Of a DNA stretch of 64,000 nucleotides, positions 15,512-24,400 are shown one piece after another. The translations under genes were made by a program, and so were the position numbers. This DNA is from Desulfobacterales bacterium (GTDB taxonomy: Bacteria > Desulfobacterota > Desulfobacteria > Desulfobacterales > Desulfosarcinaceae). The notes below the pieces were generated by a model, which saw nothing but the letters and a program-made list of their open reading frames with translations, was not told where the DNA came from and made no database searches. The stretch is taken from positions 1 through 64,000 of the forward strand of contig JACRDD010000017.1 of assembly GCA_016218685.1 (NCBI GenBank). Direction: 5' to 3'. Each line of letters starts with the position of its first letter. The first letter of the stretch is position 1.

Positions 15512-16711
15512 CTATTTCAAGATCCGGTCTTCGATAACCGGCTTGAGCAGATTGAACATGTAGCTTCCCGGCGCGATATCGCGATGACTTACTTGAGGGT
15601 CGGTTTGCGCCCCCGTTTTAAGCTCGGGACCGGCCAACTGGTAGGCCATGGGCAAAGCAAGCGTGCGCTCGGCCTCAGCCGTTTTGCGCAAGAAGCTGGC
15701 CAGAAGATCGTAGATCGGTTTGATGCGGGCCGGGGCCTGGGAATCGGAGGTTTGCGTCTCGGCCGGGCGCTTGTACGACCGGTGGCGCTCGCCCACGCGC
15801 TTCAACTCGGCGGAAAGCTTCTGGGATCGTTCAGCCGCGCCGGCCAGGGCAGGGGTGACGGCCGCGGCGTGGACGGCCATGCCGCCGTGCACGGCCAGGA
15901 GAGCCAGCATCAGCAGTGTGATGACATCGCCGGTCGAGGAGACACCCAGTCGAGATAGTTCGGCCCTGGGAACGGCTTTCTGGTAGTGGCGGGCGAAATC
16001 CTGGAGGCCCTCCATGGTGTCGCGGTCGGCCATCATCGCCAGGAGCATGGATTTGTATTGGTCGGCCCGCATGGGGTCCGTCGTTACGGATCGCGCCATG
16101 CGGTTGAGCTCGGGGATTAAGGGCTCCTGGGTGCAAGCGGCGAGGTAATGAGGCTGGGTAAAGCCCTGGCCGATGGTGGGCAGGCTCTTGACCAGGCCCG
16201 GCGAAAATCCCGGGAAGGTCTTGGCCGCAGCCGCCACGGCGTTCGGCGCGCCTTGGGCCGGCACCAGGTTCGCCAGTTCCAACGTCAGGCCGTCCAGCAG
16301 ACCGTCCACATCGGCCGGAGGCGCTACGCTGACGGGGATGGCAGGCCGGCTGTCGCCGTCGTCCAGGGCCACGGCCCAGCCGAGCCGGGGCATAATGACC
16401 ACCTTGTACGACCACCGGACCAGCTCCAGGGCCACGGCCCGGATCACGGTCCGGTCGTCCATACGGAAGATTCTATGGTAGCCGGTGCAATCGTCGGCGA
16501 GAAACGATCGCAACAGACTGCACGTCCTGTTTGCTTCGTACGCCATGCATTGCAGCAGCCACTGCTCTGCATCCTCTTCCATGAGGAACGCGACCCATTC
16601 CACGTCCAGGATCTCCTCGTGGCACCAGGCCCGGTGCTGGACGAAGTATTCGCAAAGGCCGTCGTCCAGTACCATGGTGGATTGCAGGGAGTAGCGCATA
16701 AAGCTTCCCAT
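15512..16711 (-). CDS. Unknown protein encoded upstream of the lipase effector
   Basis: A 399-residue protein I do not recognise. The N-terminal half is acidic and aromatic (VEWVAFLMEEDAEQWLLQ, then VVIMPRLGWAVALDD). A hydrophobic alanine-rich segment at roughly 275-305 (VITLLMLALLAVHGGMAVHA) could be a membrane or chaperone-bound helix, and the C-terminal region is basic and helical. ATG 16711 follows GGAAGGA; upstream in-frame sequence looks non-coding. It ends 12 bp before the lipase gene, so it is very probably in the same operon. By analogy with other type VI effector loci it could be an effector-loading adaptor or a second effector component; neither is shown by motif. Confidence 0.72.
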   Translation of the reverse strand: MGSFMRYSLQSTMVLDDGLCEYFVQHRAWCHEEILDVEWVAFLMEEDAEQWLLQCMAYEANRTCSLLRSFLADDCTGYHRIFRMDDRTVIRAVALELVRWSYKVVIMPRLGWAVALDDGDSRPAIPVSVAPPADVDGLLDGLTLELANLVPAQGAPNAVAAAAKTFPGFSPGLVKSLPTIGQGFTQPHYLAACTQEPLIPELNRMARSVTTDPMRADQYKSMLLAMMADRDTMEGLQDFARHYQKAVPRAELSRLGVSSTGDVITLLMLALLAVHGGMAVHAAAVTPALAGAAERSQKLSAELKRVGERHRSYKRPAETQTSDSQAPARIKPIYDLLASFLRKTAEAERTLALPMAYQLAGPELKTGAQTDPQVSHRDIAPGSYMFNLLKPVIEDRILK

Positions 16712-16832
16712 GGCAGCGATCCTTCCAGGAAGTTTTGAAACCTTCAGTAGTATTTGGGAAGAGGCAGGTGCGAGGGGATCGACCCTTATCCCGGCAGGGG
16801 AATGGGAAGCCATGGGGGCAGGGGAAGAAGGT

Positions 16833-16910
16833 GAATCGCCATCGCGTAAATCACACCGTTCATACAAACGGGTCCATCGCTTGTCAAGGCAAACGTTCCG
16901 ATGGCGATTC
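16833..16910. repeat. 12-bp inverted repeats 54 bp apart
   Basis: GAATCGCCATCG at 16833-16844 is matched by its exact complement at 16899-16910. The pair lies in the gap between the 50-aa gene and the lipase-partner gene. It could fold as an RNA stem with an internal domain, mark the ends of a small insertion, or be an operator pair. The remaining part of the 213-bp gap shows nothing else. Confidence 0.5.
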
Positions 16911-16924
16911 CCGGAAGACCGCCG

Positions 16925-17077
16925 CTATCCGGCGCGGCCGTCGTCGCACGGCTCGTCCAGGTCGTCTGCGCGGACGTGCTCGGGGGTGCTGGAAAGCGTG
17001 CATTGGTCCAGGGGTTCGGCTGCTTTGGGGGGCGTTTTTTCTTCCGCCTTGTTAACTTTCTTTTTTACTTCGGTCAT
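16925..17077 (-). CDS. Small hypothetical protein (50 aa)
   Basis: A 50-residue, highly charged peptide: a lysine-rich start (TEVKKKVNKAEEK) followed by an acidic C-terminus with two cysteines (about 29 and 46). AAGGAG is placed 9 nt before ATG 17077, and the gene begins 13 bp after the cupin stop, which supports real translation despite its size. No family recognised; probably disordered. Confidence 0.5.
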   Translation of the reverse strand: MTEVKKKVNKAEEKTPPKAAEPLDQCTLSSTPEHVRADDLDEPCDDGRAG

Positions 17078-17090
17078 ATCGCTGCTCCTT

Positions 17091-17438
17091 CTATTGATGG
17101 CCTTCCTTGGGCACGATGCAGATGAAACGGAACTTGCCCGGTCCGGTATTTTTGAACTGGTGGTGGCTGCCGGCCGGCACGTAGGCGTAGCCGCCGGCCT
17201 GCACGGCATGGGGCTGTCCCTCGATGGTCAGGGTGCCCTGGCCTTCGAGCATGTAGTTGATGTGGGGCCAGGGGTGGGCATGGGCCGGCGAATAGCCGTC
17301 GGCATCCAGCTCGATGACACGCATCACGTAGTCGTTCCAACCTTGCTGGGGGCCGACGAGCACCTTGATGGCCGCGGCCTTGACCATGGGGTTGTCGATG
17401 TGGATGGCGGCGAGCTCTTTTTCATTGGCGACGATCAT
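17091..17438 (-). CDS. Cupin-domain protein
   Basis: A 115-residue single-domain cupin. Metal-binding positions are visible in the pattern YSPAHAHPWPHINYMLEGQG (two histidines, then glutamate) and in the second motif around PAGSHHQFKN. The family covers small dioxygenases, isomerases and ligand-binding regulators, so the substrate cannot be assigned. The start ATG 17438 has AAAGGAG upstream. It probably heads a transcript with the 50-aa gene and is divergent from larA across a 142-bp gap. Confidence 0.85.
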   Translation of the reverse strand: MIVANEKELAAIHIDNPMVKAAAIKVLVGPQQGWNDYVMRVIELDADGYSPAHAHPWPHINYMLEGQGTLTIEGQPHAVQAGGYAYVPAGSHHQFKNTGPGKFRFICIVPKEGHQ

Positions 17439-17580
17439 GGGGACTCCTTTAATATCGGGATGGGGCGGGCATGCTGCTGCGGGGTCGACGTCCGGCCCGG
17501 TGTGCGACTATAAGGCCTTCCCTTATGGGAATCAAGGGCAGCAGAGCGGGTGTTGATGTTTCGGTGGATTACGGTTATGG

Positions 17581-18828
17581 ATGCCCATGCTTTATACCTT
17601 CGACCTGGCCTATGGCCGTGAAACCGTACCCTTTACCTGCACCGCGCCGCCGGAAATACTGCGCGTGAGCGATCCGGCCCCTGCGGTGGATGCACCCCTG
17701 TTTCGCCGGCGGGTGTGCGCCTTCCTGGACGCGGCGCGGCTGGACCTGAAGCGACCGGCCGTGGTGGTGGCCGACAAAACGCGCCTGTGCGGCTACGCCA
17801 GCTTTCTGCCGGTGCTGTTGGAGGCGTTGCTGGAACGGGGGGCCCCGGACGATGGGCTGACCCTGTTCATCGCCTACGGCACCCACGGCCGCCAGAGCGA
17901 GGTGGAAAGCCGCTCGGCCTACGGCGAAGCCTATGAGCGTTTCCGCTGGGTGCACCACGGGTGCGAAGACCGCGCGCTCTTTGTGCAGATGGGGCACACC
18001 GGCCGGGGAACGCCGGTGCGGCTGCGGGCCGATATTCTAGAGGCCAGTTGCCTGATCACCTTCGGCGCGATCTCCCACCACTATTTCGCCGGCTTCGGCG
18101 GCGGGCGCAAGCTGGTCTTTCCCGGCTTGGGCGAACGGGACGCCATCTACGCCAATCACGGCCTTTTCCTGGACCGCGCGCGCCGCGCGCTTGCGGCCGG
18201 CTGCCGGCCCGGTCAAGTTGCGGGCAACCCCCTGGCCGAGGATCTGGCCGAGGTGGAACGCTTCAAGCCGGCCGACATGGCCGTGCATGCCATTCTGGAC
18301 AGCCATGGCCGGGTGTGCGATTTGACGGTGGGCCGGGGCCAAACCCATTTCGAGGCGGCCTGCCGGCGGCACGCATCCCACTGCGAGGCGGGCGGCGGGC
18401 CCTTTGCGCAGGTGATTGCCTCCTGCGGCGGCGCGCCCAAGGACATCAACTTCATCCAGAGCCACAAGGCGGTGCACAACGCCGCGGCCTTCGTGGCCGA
18501 CGGCGGCCGCCTCATCGTCCTGGCCCGTTGCCCGGACGGCATCGGCTCGGCCACCTTCCTGCCCTGGTTCGGTCTGGGCGGTTTCCAGGTGGCCTTCGAC
18601 CGCCTGGCCCAGGGGTATGTGGGCAACGGCGGCACGGCCCTGGCCATGATGGAGAAAACCCGGCGCATCCGCATCGCCCTGGCGACCGACCTGGACGAGG
18701 CCGCGGTGCGCGCCATGGGCTGCGAGAAGATTTCCGTGGACCAGGCGCGCCAAGAATTTGTGGCCGGCGGCCCCTGGGCTGTGATCCCCAACGCCTCCTT
18801 GCTGGTGCGCAAACAGGGCGACGCATGA
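17581..18828 (+). CDS. larA: LarA-type nickel-pincer lactate racemase homologue
   Basis: A 415-residue protein of the LarA family, which racemises lactate or related 2-hydroxyacids using a nickel-pincer nucleotide cofactor. Conserved blocks are present: an IAYGTHG segment with a cofactor-binding histidine, and the hallmark ISHHYFAGFGGGRKLVFPG containing the histidine and the lysine that normally anchors the cofactor. A later QSHKAVHNAA block also fits. The cofactor genes larB, larC and larE are not in the window, so maturation must be encoded elsewhere. LarA relatives act on several 2-hydroxyacids, so lactate specificity is not certain. ATG 17581 lacks a clear ribosome binding site; ATG 17587 is an alternative. 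The stop overlaps the ubiG start (ATGA), implying coupled translation. Confidence 0.85.
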   Translation: MPMLYTFDLAYGRETVPFTCTAPPEILRVSDPAPAVDAPLFRRRVCAFLDAARLDLKRPAVVVADKTRLCGYASFLPVLLEALLERGAPDDGLTLFIAYGTHGRQSEVESRSAYGEAYERFRWVHHGCEDRALFVQMGHTGRGTPVRLRADILEASCLITFGAISHHYFAGFGGGRKLVFPGLGERDAIYANHGLFLDRARRALAAGCRPGQVAGNPLAEDLAEVERFKPADMAVHAILDSHGRVCDLTVGRGQTHFEAACRRHASHCEAGGGPFAQVIASCGGAPKDINFIQSHKAVHNAAAFVADGGRLIVLARCPDGIGSATFLPWFGLGGFQVAFDRLAQGYVGNGGTALAMMEKTRRIRIALATDLDEAAVRAMGCEKISVDQARQEFVAGGPWAVIPNASLLVRKQGDA

Positions 18829-19556
18829 ATCCATCCACCCAACCCAATGTCGATCCCCAAGAGGTGGCCAAGTTCGCCGCCATGGCCGATTTGTGGTGGC
18901 GGCCCGAAGGGGAGTTCAAGGCCCTGCATGAAATCAACCCGGTGCGTCTGGCCTACGTGGCGGGCCGGGCCGCCGGACTGGCCCGCCGCAGGGTGCTCGA
19001 TGTGGGTTGCGGCGGCGGCCTGCTGGCCGAAGCCATGGCTCGCCAGTCGGCGAAGGTGACCGGCATCGACATGGTGCCCGCGGCCCTGGCCGTGGCCCGC
19101 CGGCACGCGGCCTTGGAAGATGTGCGCCTGGATTACCAGGAGGGCAGCGCGGAGGAATGGGCGCAGGCCCACCCGGCGGCTTACGATGTGGTCACCTGCA
19201 TGGAGCTGGTCGAGCATGTGCCCGATCCGGCCTCCCTGGTGGCGGCCTGCGCCCGGTTGGCAAGGCCCGGCGGCGACATCTTCTTTGCCACCGTCAATCG
19301 CACGCCCCTGGCCGGCCTGCTGGTGATCGGCGTGGCCGAGTATGTGCTGGGCATCGTGCGCAAGGGCACCCACCGCTACGCAAAGTTCGTGCGGCCCGAA
19401 GAGTTGATCGCCTGGGGCGCCGCCGCCAGCTTGAGCGTGGCCGGCCTTACAGGGTTGCGCTATCTGCCGTTTGTGGGGCATGCGCGTTTGTGCCGGAGCG
19501 TGACGATGAATTATATGATTCATTTTAAAAAGGATAGAATAGAGGTTATCACGTAG
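18825..19556 (+). CDS. ubiG: UbiG-type polyprenyl O-methyltransferase
   Basis: A 243-residue class I SAM-dependent methyltransferase that follows UbiG closely along its length. The N-terminal NVDPQEVAKFAAMADLWW and EGEFKALHEINPVRL segments, motif I LDVGCGGGLLAEAMA, the VVTCMELVEHVPDP block and the C-terminal NYMIHF all match the family. UbiG performs both O-methylations of ubiquinone synthesis at the membrane. It overlaps larA by 4 bases and precedes ubiE by 66 bp, so the three look like one transcript. If the host is a menaquinone-using anaerobe, a true UbiG is unexpected; it could act on another quinone or have been acquired. Confidence 0.85.
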   Translation: MNPSTQPNVDPQEVAKFAAMADLWWRPEGEFKALHEINPVRLAYVAGRAAGLARRRVLDVGCGGGLLAEAMARQSAKVTGIDMVPAALAVARRHAALEDVRLDYQEGSAEEWAQAHPAAYDVVTCMELVEHVPDPASLVAACARLARPGGDIFFATVNRTPLAGLLVIGVAEYVLGIVRKGTHRYAKFVRPEELIAWGAAASLSVAGLTGLRYLPFVGHARLCRSVTMNYMIHFKKDRIEVIT

Positions 19557-19622
19557 CCACAATCGTACTTGTACGCTTACGAGCACGAATAGTATCCGAG
19601 GGAGAAGAGGAGAACGGTTCAC

Positions 19623-20441
19623 ATGGCGTTATGGCAAAATCCAGACTGGTTCGACGCCGGACGGCGGCAGGAGCAGTTGGACGATCATATCGTAAAGACC
19701 GGCAAGGCCCGCTTCGGGCTCCGCACGTTTCAGGAAAACGAAAAGGTCCAGGCCGTGATGCGCCACTTCAACCGGGTGGCGCCCAAATACGACTTCATGA
19801 ACTCACTGCTCAGCCTGGGCATCCAGCACGTCTGGAAGCGGGCCGCTATCCGCATGCTTGGATTGCAGCCGGGCGCGAAGGTCCTGGATGTGTGCGGCGG
19901 CACCGGCGACCTGGCCATCCTGGCGGCCCAACGCACCGGGCCGGCTGGCCGCGTGGTCATCTACGACATCAACTGGGCCATGATCGCCGCGGGCCGTCCC
20001 AAGATCGATCCTTTTCCGGATCTGGCCCACATCGCCTATGTCCAGGGCGACGCCGAGCAGATCAGCTTCCCGGACCACAGCTTCGATGCCGCCATGGTGG
20101 GCTTCGGCATCCGCAACCTGACCCATCTCCAGCGCGGCTTTGCCGAGATGCACCGGGTGCTCAAGCCCGGCGGCCGCTTGCTGTGCCTGGAATTCTCCCG
20201 GCCGGCCCACGCCTGGTTTCGAACGCTTTACGATTTCTACTCGTTCAACATCATGCCCTTCCTGGGCCAACTGCTCGCCGGATCGGCCGAATCCTACGCC
20301 TGCCTGCCCGAGACCATCCGCATGTTTCCCCTGCCCGACGAGCTGGCGACCATGCTGGCGCAAATCGGGTTCAGGGACGTGACTTACCGCGCCTTCACGG
20401 ACGGCATCGCCGTGGCCCATGTGGGGGTAAAGCAAGGATAG
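19623..20441 (+). CDS. ubiE: UbiE/MenG quinone C-methyltransferase
   Basis: A 272-residue methyltransferase of the UbiE/MenG family, which C-methylates demethylmenaquinone and the ubiquinone precursor. Diagnostic segments are FNRVAPKYDFMNSLLSLGI, the SAM motif VLDVCGGTGDLA, GFGIRNL and LKPGGRLLCLEFSRP. About 20-40 extra N-terminal residues (ALWQNPDWFDAGRRQEQL) precede the usual start of the family. Near-identical spacing to ubiG suggests the two supply quinone modification together. The next gene, a lipase, starts 4 bp after the stop but differs in composition. Confidence 0.88.
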   Translation: MALWQNPDWFDAGRRQEQLDDHIVKTGKARFGLRTFQENEKVQAVMRHFNRVAPKYDFMNSLLSLGIQHVWKRAAIRMLGLQPGAKVLDVCGGTGDLAILAAQRTGPAGRVVIYDINWAMIAAGRPKIDPFPDLAHIAYVQGDAEQISFPDHSFDAAMVGFGIRNLTHLQRGFAEMHRVLKPGGRLLCLEFSRPAHAWFRTLYDFYSFNIMPFLGQLLAGSAESYACLPETIRMFPLPDELATMLAQIGFRDVTYRAFTDGIAVAHVGVKQG

Positions 20442-20445
20442 ACGT

Positions 20446-21291
20446 ATGTATTTTCCCAGCCGGTTCAATCTCGATCTTTCGATTCAACTCGGCAAATTGA
20501 TCGAACAGGCCTATGAACAGTTCGATGCCTTTGAAACGAATAGAGAGTGGTGCCTGCCGGCGGACTATCGGCTCATCAAAGAGATAAAATACGCCTCGAT
20601 CGGAACGGGGATCATCGATGAGGACAATATAATCGGCAACTACATCCTGAAGCTGCCTTTTCTCAAGGGAAGAAAAATAGCGGCAATTCCCATAGGCTTC
20701 ATTGCCCAGAAAGGCAAAGAAGCATTCATCGTTTTCAGGGGGACGCAAACGCCGACGGAATGGATCAACAATTTAAATGCAAAGCTGGCGCCCTTCTTCG
20801 TTGCCGGCTTTGGCAATGTTCACGATGGCTTCCTCGGCATATATCTCAATGTCAGAAGCCAAATTCTAGACCTTGTGAAAGAATTCGAAGAAGTAAAAAA
20901 AATATATGTCGCGGGGCATAGTCTTGGTGCAAGCTTTGCGGCCTTCGCCGCTTGCGATATCGAAAAAACCTTGGGAATCAAGATCAACGCCCTTTATACC
21001 TATGGATCGCCGAGAATCGGCGACAAAGAGTTTGTGGCGGCCTTTAATACGGCCTTCTCGCACAAGTCATTTCGAATCCTGAATACTTCGGATATGGTCA
21101 CCGAGGTTCCGTTTCCTACTACTTTCGCGGGATTCTTGGGAGCCTATTTTTCTCATATCGATACTCCCGTGGTATTCACGATCCAGGAAAACGACATCGA
21201 AAAGAATCACCATATGTCCACCTACGTCGCGGCTTTAGCCCAAGGCAAGAAAAGCATCGTTCAAAAACTAGCGGAACTTTTCGTCCGATAG
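20446..21291 (+). CDS. Class 3 (triacylglycerol) lipase-like protein
   Basis: A 281-residue alpha/beta-hydrolase of the fungal-type class 3 lipase family. It has the FIVFRGTQTPTEWINNL strand region, the nucleophile motif GHSLGASFAAF (serine near residue 167), the following YGSPRIGDKEF segment with the likely acid region, and a late histidine in NHHMSTY. No signal peptide is seen, so it is either cytoplasmic or exported by a non-classical route. The gene is clearly AT-richer than larA, ubiG and ubiE just upstream, pointing to separate acquisition. It lies within a few kilobases of a probable type VI lipase effector, but no immunity gene is adjacent. Confidence 0.82.
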   Translation: MYFPSRFNLDLSIQLGKLIEQAYEQFDAFETNREWCLPADYRLIKEIKYASIGTGIIDEDNIIGNYILKLPFLKGRKIAAIPIGFIAQKGKEAFIVFRGTQTPTEWINNLNAKLAPFFVAGFGNVHDGFLGIYLNVRSQILDLVKEFEEVKKIYVAGHSLGASFAAFAACDIEKTLGIKINALYTYGSPRIGDKEFVAAFNTAFSHKSFRILNTSDMVTEVPFPTTFAGFLGAYFSHIDTPVVFTIQENDIEKNHHMSTYVAALAQGKKSIVQKLAELFVR

Positions 21292-21460
21292 CCGCTTCGA
21301 CGCGCATCGGGCGTACCGGCCGCTTTCTTAAGTCAACGCTATCGCCGTGGCCCCCCGTGGCGTCAAGAAAGGGTAAGTTTTTTAAATTCTTATGGTTGAT
21401 TTTTTTCCCCGGGCCACGTTAAGGTTTTGCATCGAACCGCTTTCATGAGGTATCGCGACG

Positions 21461-24400
21461 ATGACCTTCAGGGGCCTTTTTTTGTTTTTAATCTTTCTCG
21501 CAATGGCTGCGGTTGCGCCGGATGCCGGCGCTAGCGAGAATGCGGCAACCCCCAACTTGACCATAAGCTCGGCCGCCGAGATCGATTACCCGCCTTTTTG
21601 CATCGTGGATGCGGATGGCCGCGCCAGCGGCTTTTCGGTGGAACTGATGCGCGCCGCCCTGGCCGCCATGGGGCGCCCGGTCACCTTCCGCACCGGCCCC
21701 TGGGCCGAGGTCAAAAGCTGGCTGGCGCGCGGCGAGATCCAAGCCCTGCCCCTGGTCGGCCGCACCCCAGAACGGGAGGCGGTTTTCGACTTCACGGTGC
21801 CTTATATGACGCTGCACGGCGCCATCGTCGTGCGCAAAGAGACGGCCGACATCCGGAGCCTGGACGATCTGAACGGGCGCCGGGTGGCGGTCATGGAGAA
21901 CGACAATGCCGAAGAGTTTTTACGGCGCGAAGATCGCGGCATCGAGATTCATACCACCGCCACCTTCCAAGAGGCGTTGCGCGAGCTTTCCCAGGGCCGC
22001 CATGATGCCGTAGTTATTCAGCGGCTCGTGGCCTTGCGGCTGATTCAGGAGAGCGGGCTCTCCAACCTGCAGATCCTCAACCAGCCCATCGAAGGCTTCC
22101 GCCAGGATTTCTGCTTTGCCGTGCGCGAAGGAGACAGGGAAACGCTGGCCTTGCTCAACGAAGGGCTCGCCCTGGTCATTGCGGACGGGACCTACCGCTA
22201 CCTGTATGCCAAGTGGTTCGCCGCCCTGGAACCGCCCAATCGCCGCATCGTGATCGGCGGTGACCAAAACTATCCCCCTTATGAATATCTTGATGAGGAT
22301 GGCCGGCCGGCCGGTTACAACGTCGATCTGACGCGGGCCATCGCCGCGCAAGTCGGCTTGGACATCGAGATCCGCCTCGGACCCTGGCATGAGATCCGGG
22401 ATGCGCTGGCCCGTGGTGAGATCGATGCCCTGCAAGGCATGTTTTACTCGGCTGAACGCGATTTGACCTTCGACTTTACGGCGCCGCATGTGGTCAACCA
22501 CAACGTCAGCGTGGTGCGCCAGGGTGAAGGTCCTCCCCCGGCGACTCTGGCCGAGCTGGCCGGCAAGCGCCTGATCGTGGAGCAGGGCGATATCATGCAC
22601 GATTTTGCGGTGGCGCAAGGCCTTTCAGAGCGGCTTGCGGTGGCCAGGACCCAGGAAGGCGCTCTGGCGGAACTGGCCGCTGGTCGGTACGATTGCGCGC
22701 TCGTGTCGCGGCTTACGGCCCTTTACTGGATCGAAAAGAACGGTTGGAAGAATTTAACGGTCGGCAAGCAGCCGTTGCTCTCCTCCGAATACTGCTATGC
22801 CGTTCCGCAGAACCACAAAGCCCTTCTGGCCCAACTCGCCGAAGGGTTGAAGGTGCTCGACGGGAACGGCGAATACCGGCGCATCTACGAAAAGTGGATG
22901 GGCGTCTACGAGGAGACCTCCCCCGGCTTCATGGTTATTTTCCGGTATCTGGCCCTCGTCGCCGGCCCCCTGCTCTTGCTGCTCTTGGGTTTCTCCCTGT
23001 GGTCCTGGTCCCTGCGCAAGGAGGTGGGGCGGCGGACGCTGGAACTGGCCAGCGTTTCCAACCGGCACCTGGCGATTCTCGCTGCGGTTCCGGACATCAT
23101 CATGGAGGTCGATGGGAATAAAATTTATACCTGGGCCAACCAGGCCGGGTTGGACTTCTTCGGCGAAGATGTCGTCGGCAAGGAGGCGGCCGACTACTTC
23201 ATCGGTGAACAGGAGACCTATGAACGGGTGGATCGCCTCTTCGGTGGCGATGAAAGCGTGATCTATGTCGAGAGTTGGCAACGGCGCAAGGATGGCGCAA
23301 CGCGCCTGCTGGCCTGGTGGTGCCGCGTGCTCAAGGACAAGGCGGGCACGGTGACCGGCGCGCTCTCCACGGCCAGGGACATCACCGATCGAAATCAGGC
23401 TGAAAAGGCTGCCGTTCAGGCGGCGCGGGAGTGGCAGACAACTTTCGATGCGACCAAGGATGCCATTTGGGTCCTGGATCGCGACCACCGGGTGCTGCGT
23501 TCCAACCAGGCCGCCGAGCGACTCTTCGGGCTATCCAAGGAGCAGATGCTTGGCAGGCATTGCTGGGAAATCATGCACGGCACCAATCAGGCGATCCACG
23601 AATGTCCGACGCGGCAAGCCAAGCAGAGCCTGACCCGCGAAACCCTGGAGCTTAAACACGGCGCCAGTTGGTTCTCCGTGACCTCCGACCCCATCCTGGA
23701 CGCGGAGGGCCGATATACCGGCACGGTGCATATTATCAGCGACATTACCGAGCGCAAGCGGGAAGAGATCGAGCGGGAGAAAATGCAGGCCCAGTTCCTG
23801 CAAGCCCAGAAAATGGAGTCGGTCGGTCGCCTGGCGGGCGGCGTGGCGCACGATTTCAACAACATGCTCAGCGTCATCCTGGGCTATACCGAAATGGCGC
23901 TGGAGAATTTGGCGCCGTCCGAACCGATGCATGCCGACCTGATGGAAATCTACAAGGCCGCGAATCGCTCCTCGGCCGTCACTCGGCAGTTGCTGGCCTT
24001 TGCCCGCAAGCAAACCATCGCCCCTCTGGTCATCGACCTGAACGAGACCATCGAAGGCATGCTCAAAATGCTGCGACGGCTCATCGGCGAAGATATTGAA
24101 CTGCAGTGGAAACCGGGTAGGGCCCGCTTGTTCGTGAAGATGGACCCATCCCAGATCGACCAGGTGCTGGCCAATCTGTGCGTCAACGCGCGCGATGCCA
24201 TCAAGGACGTCGGCCGGATCACCATCGAGACCAACAAGGCAACCTTGGATGAAACCGATTGCGCCGATCGTGCCGGATTCCGGCCCGGCGATTTCGTCCT
24301 GTTGAGCGTGAGCGACAACGGCCACGGCATGGACGCGCAGATGTTGGCCAACATCTTCGAGCCGTTCTTTACGACCAAAGGCGTGGGTCAGGGCACGGGG

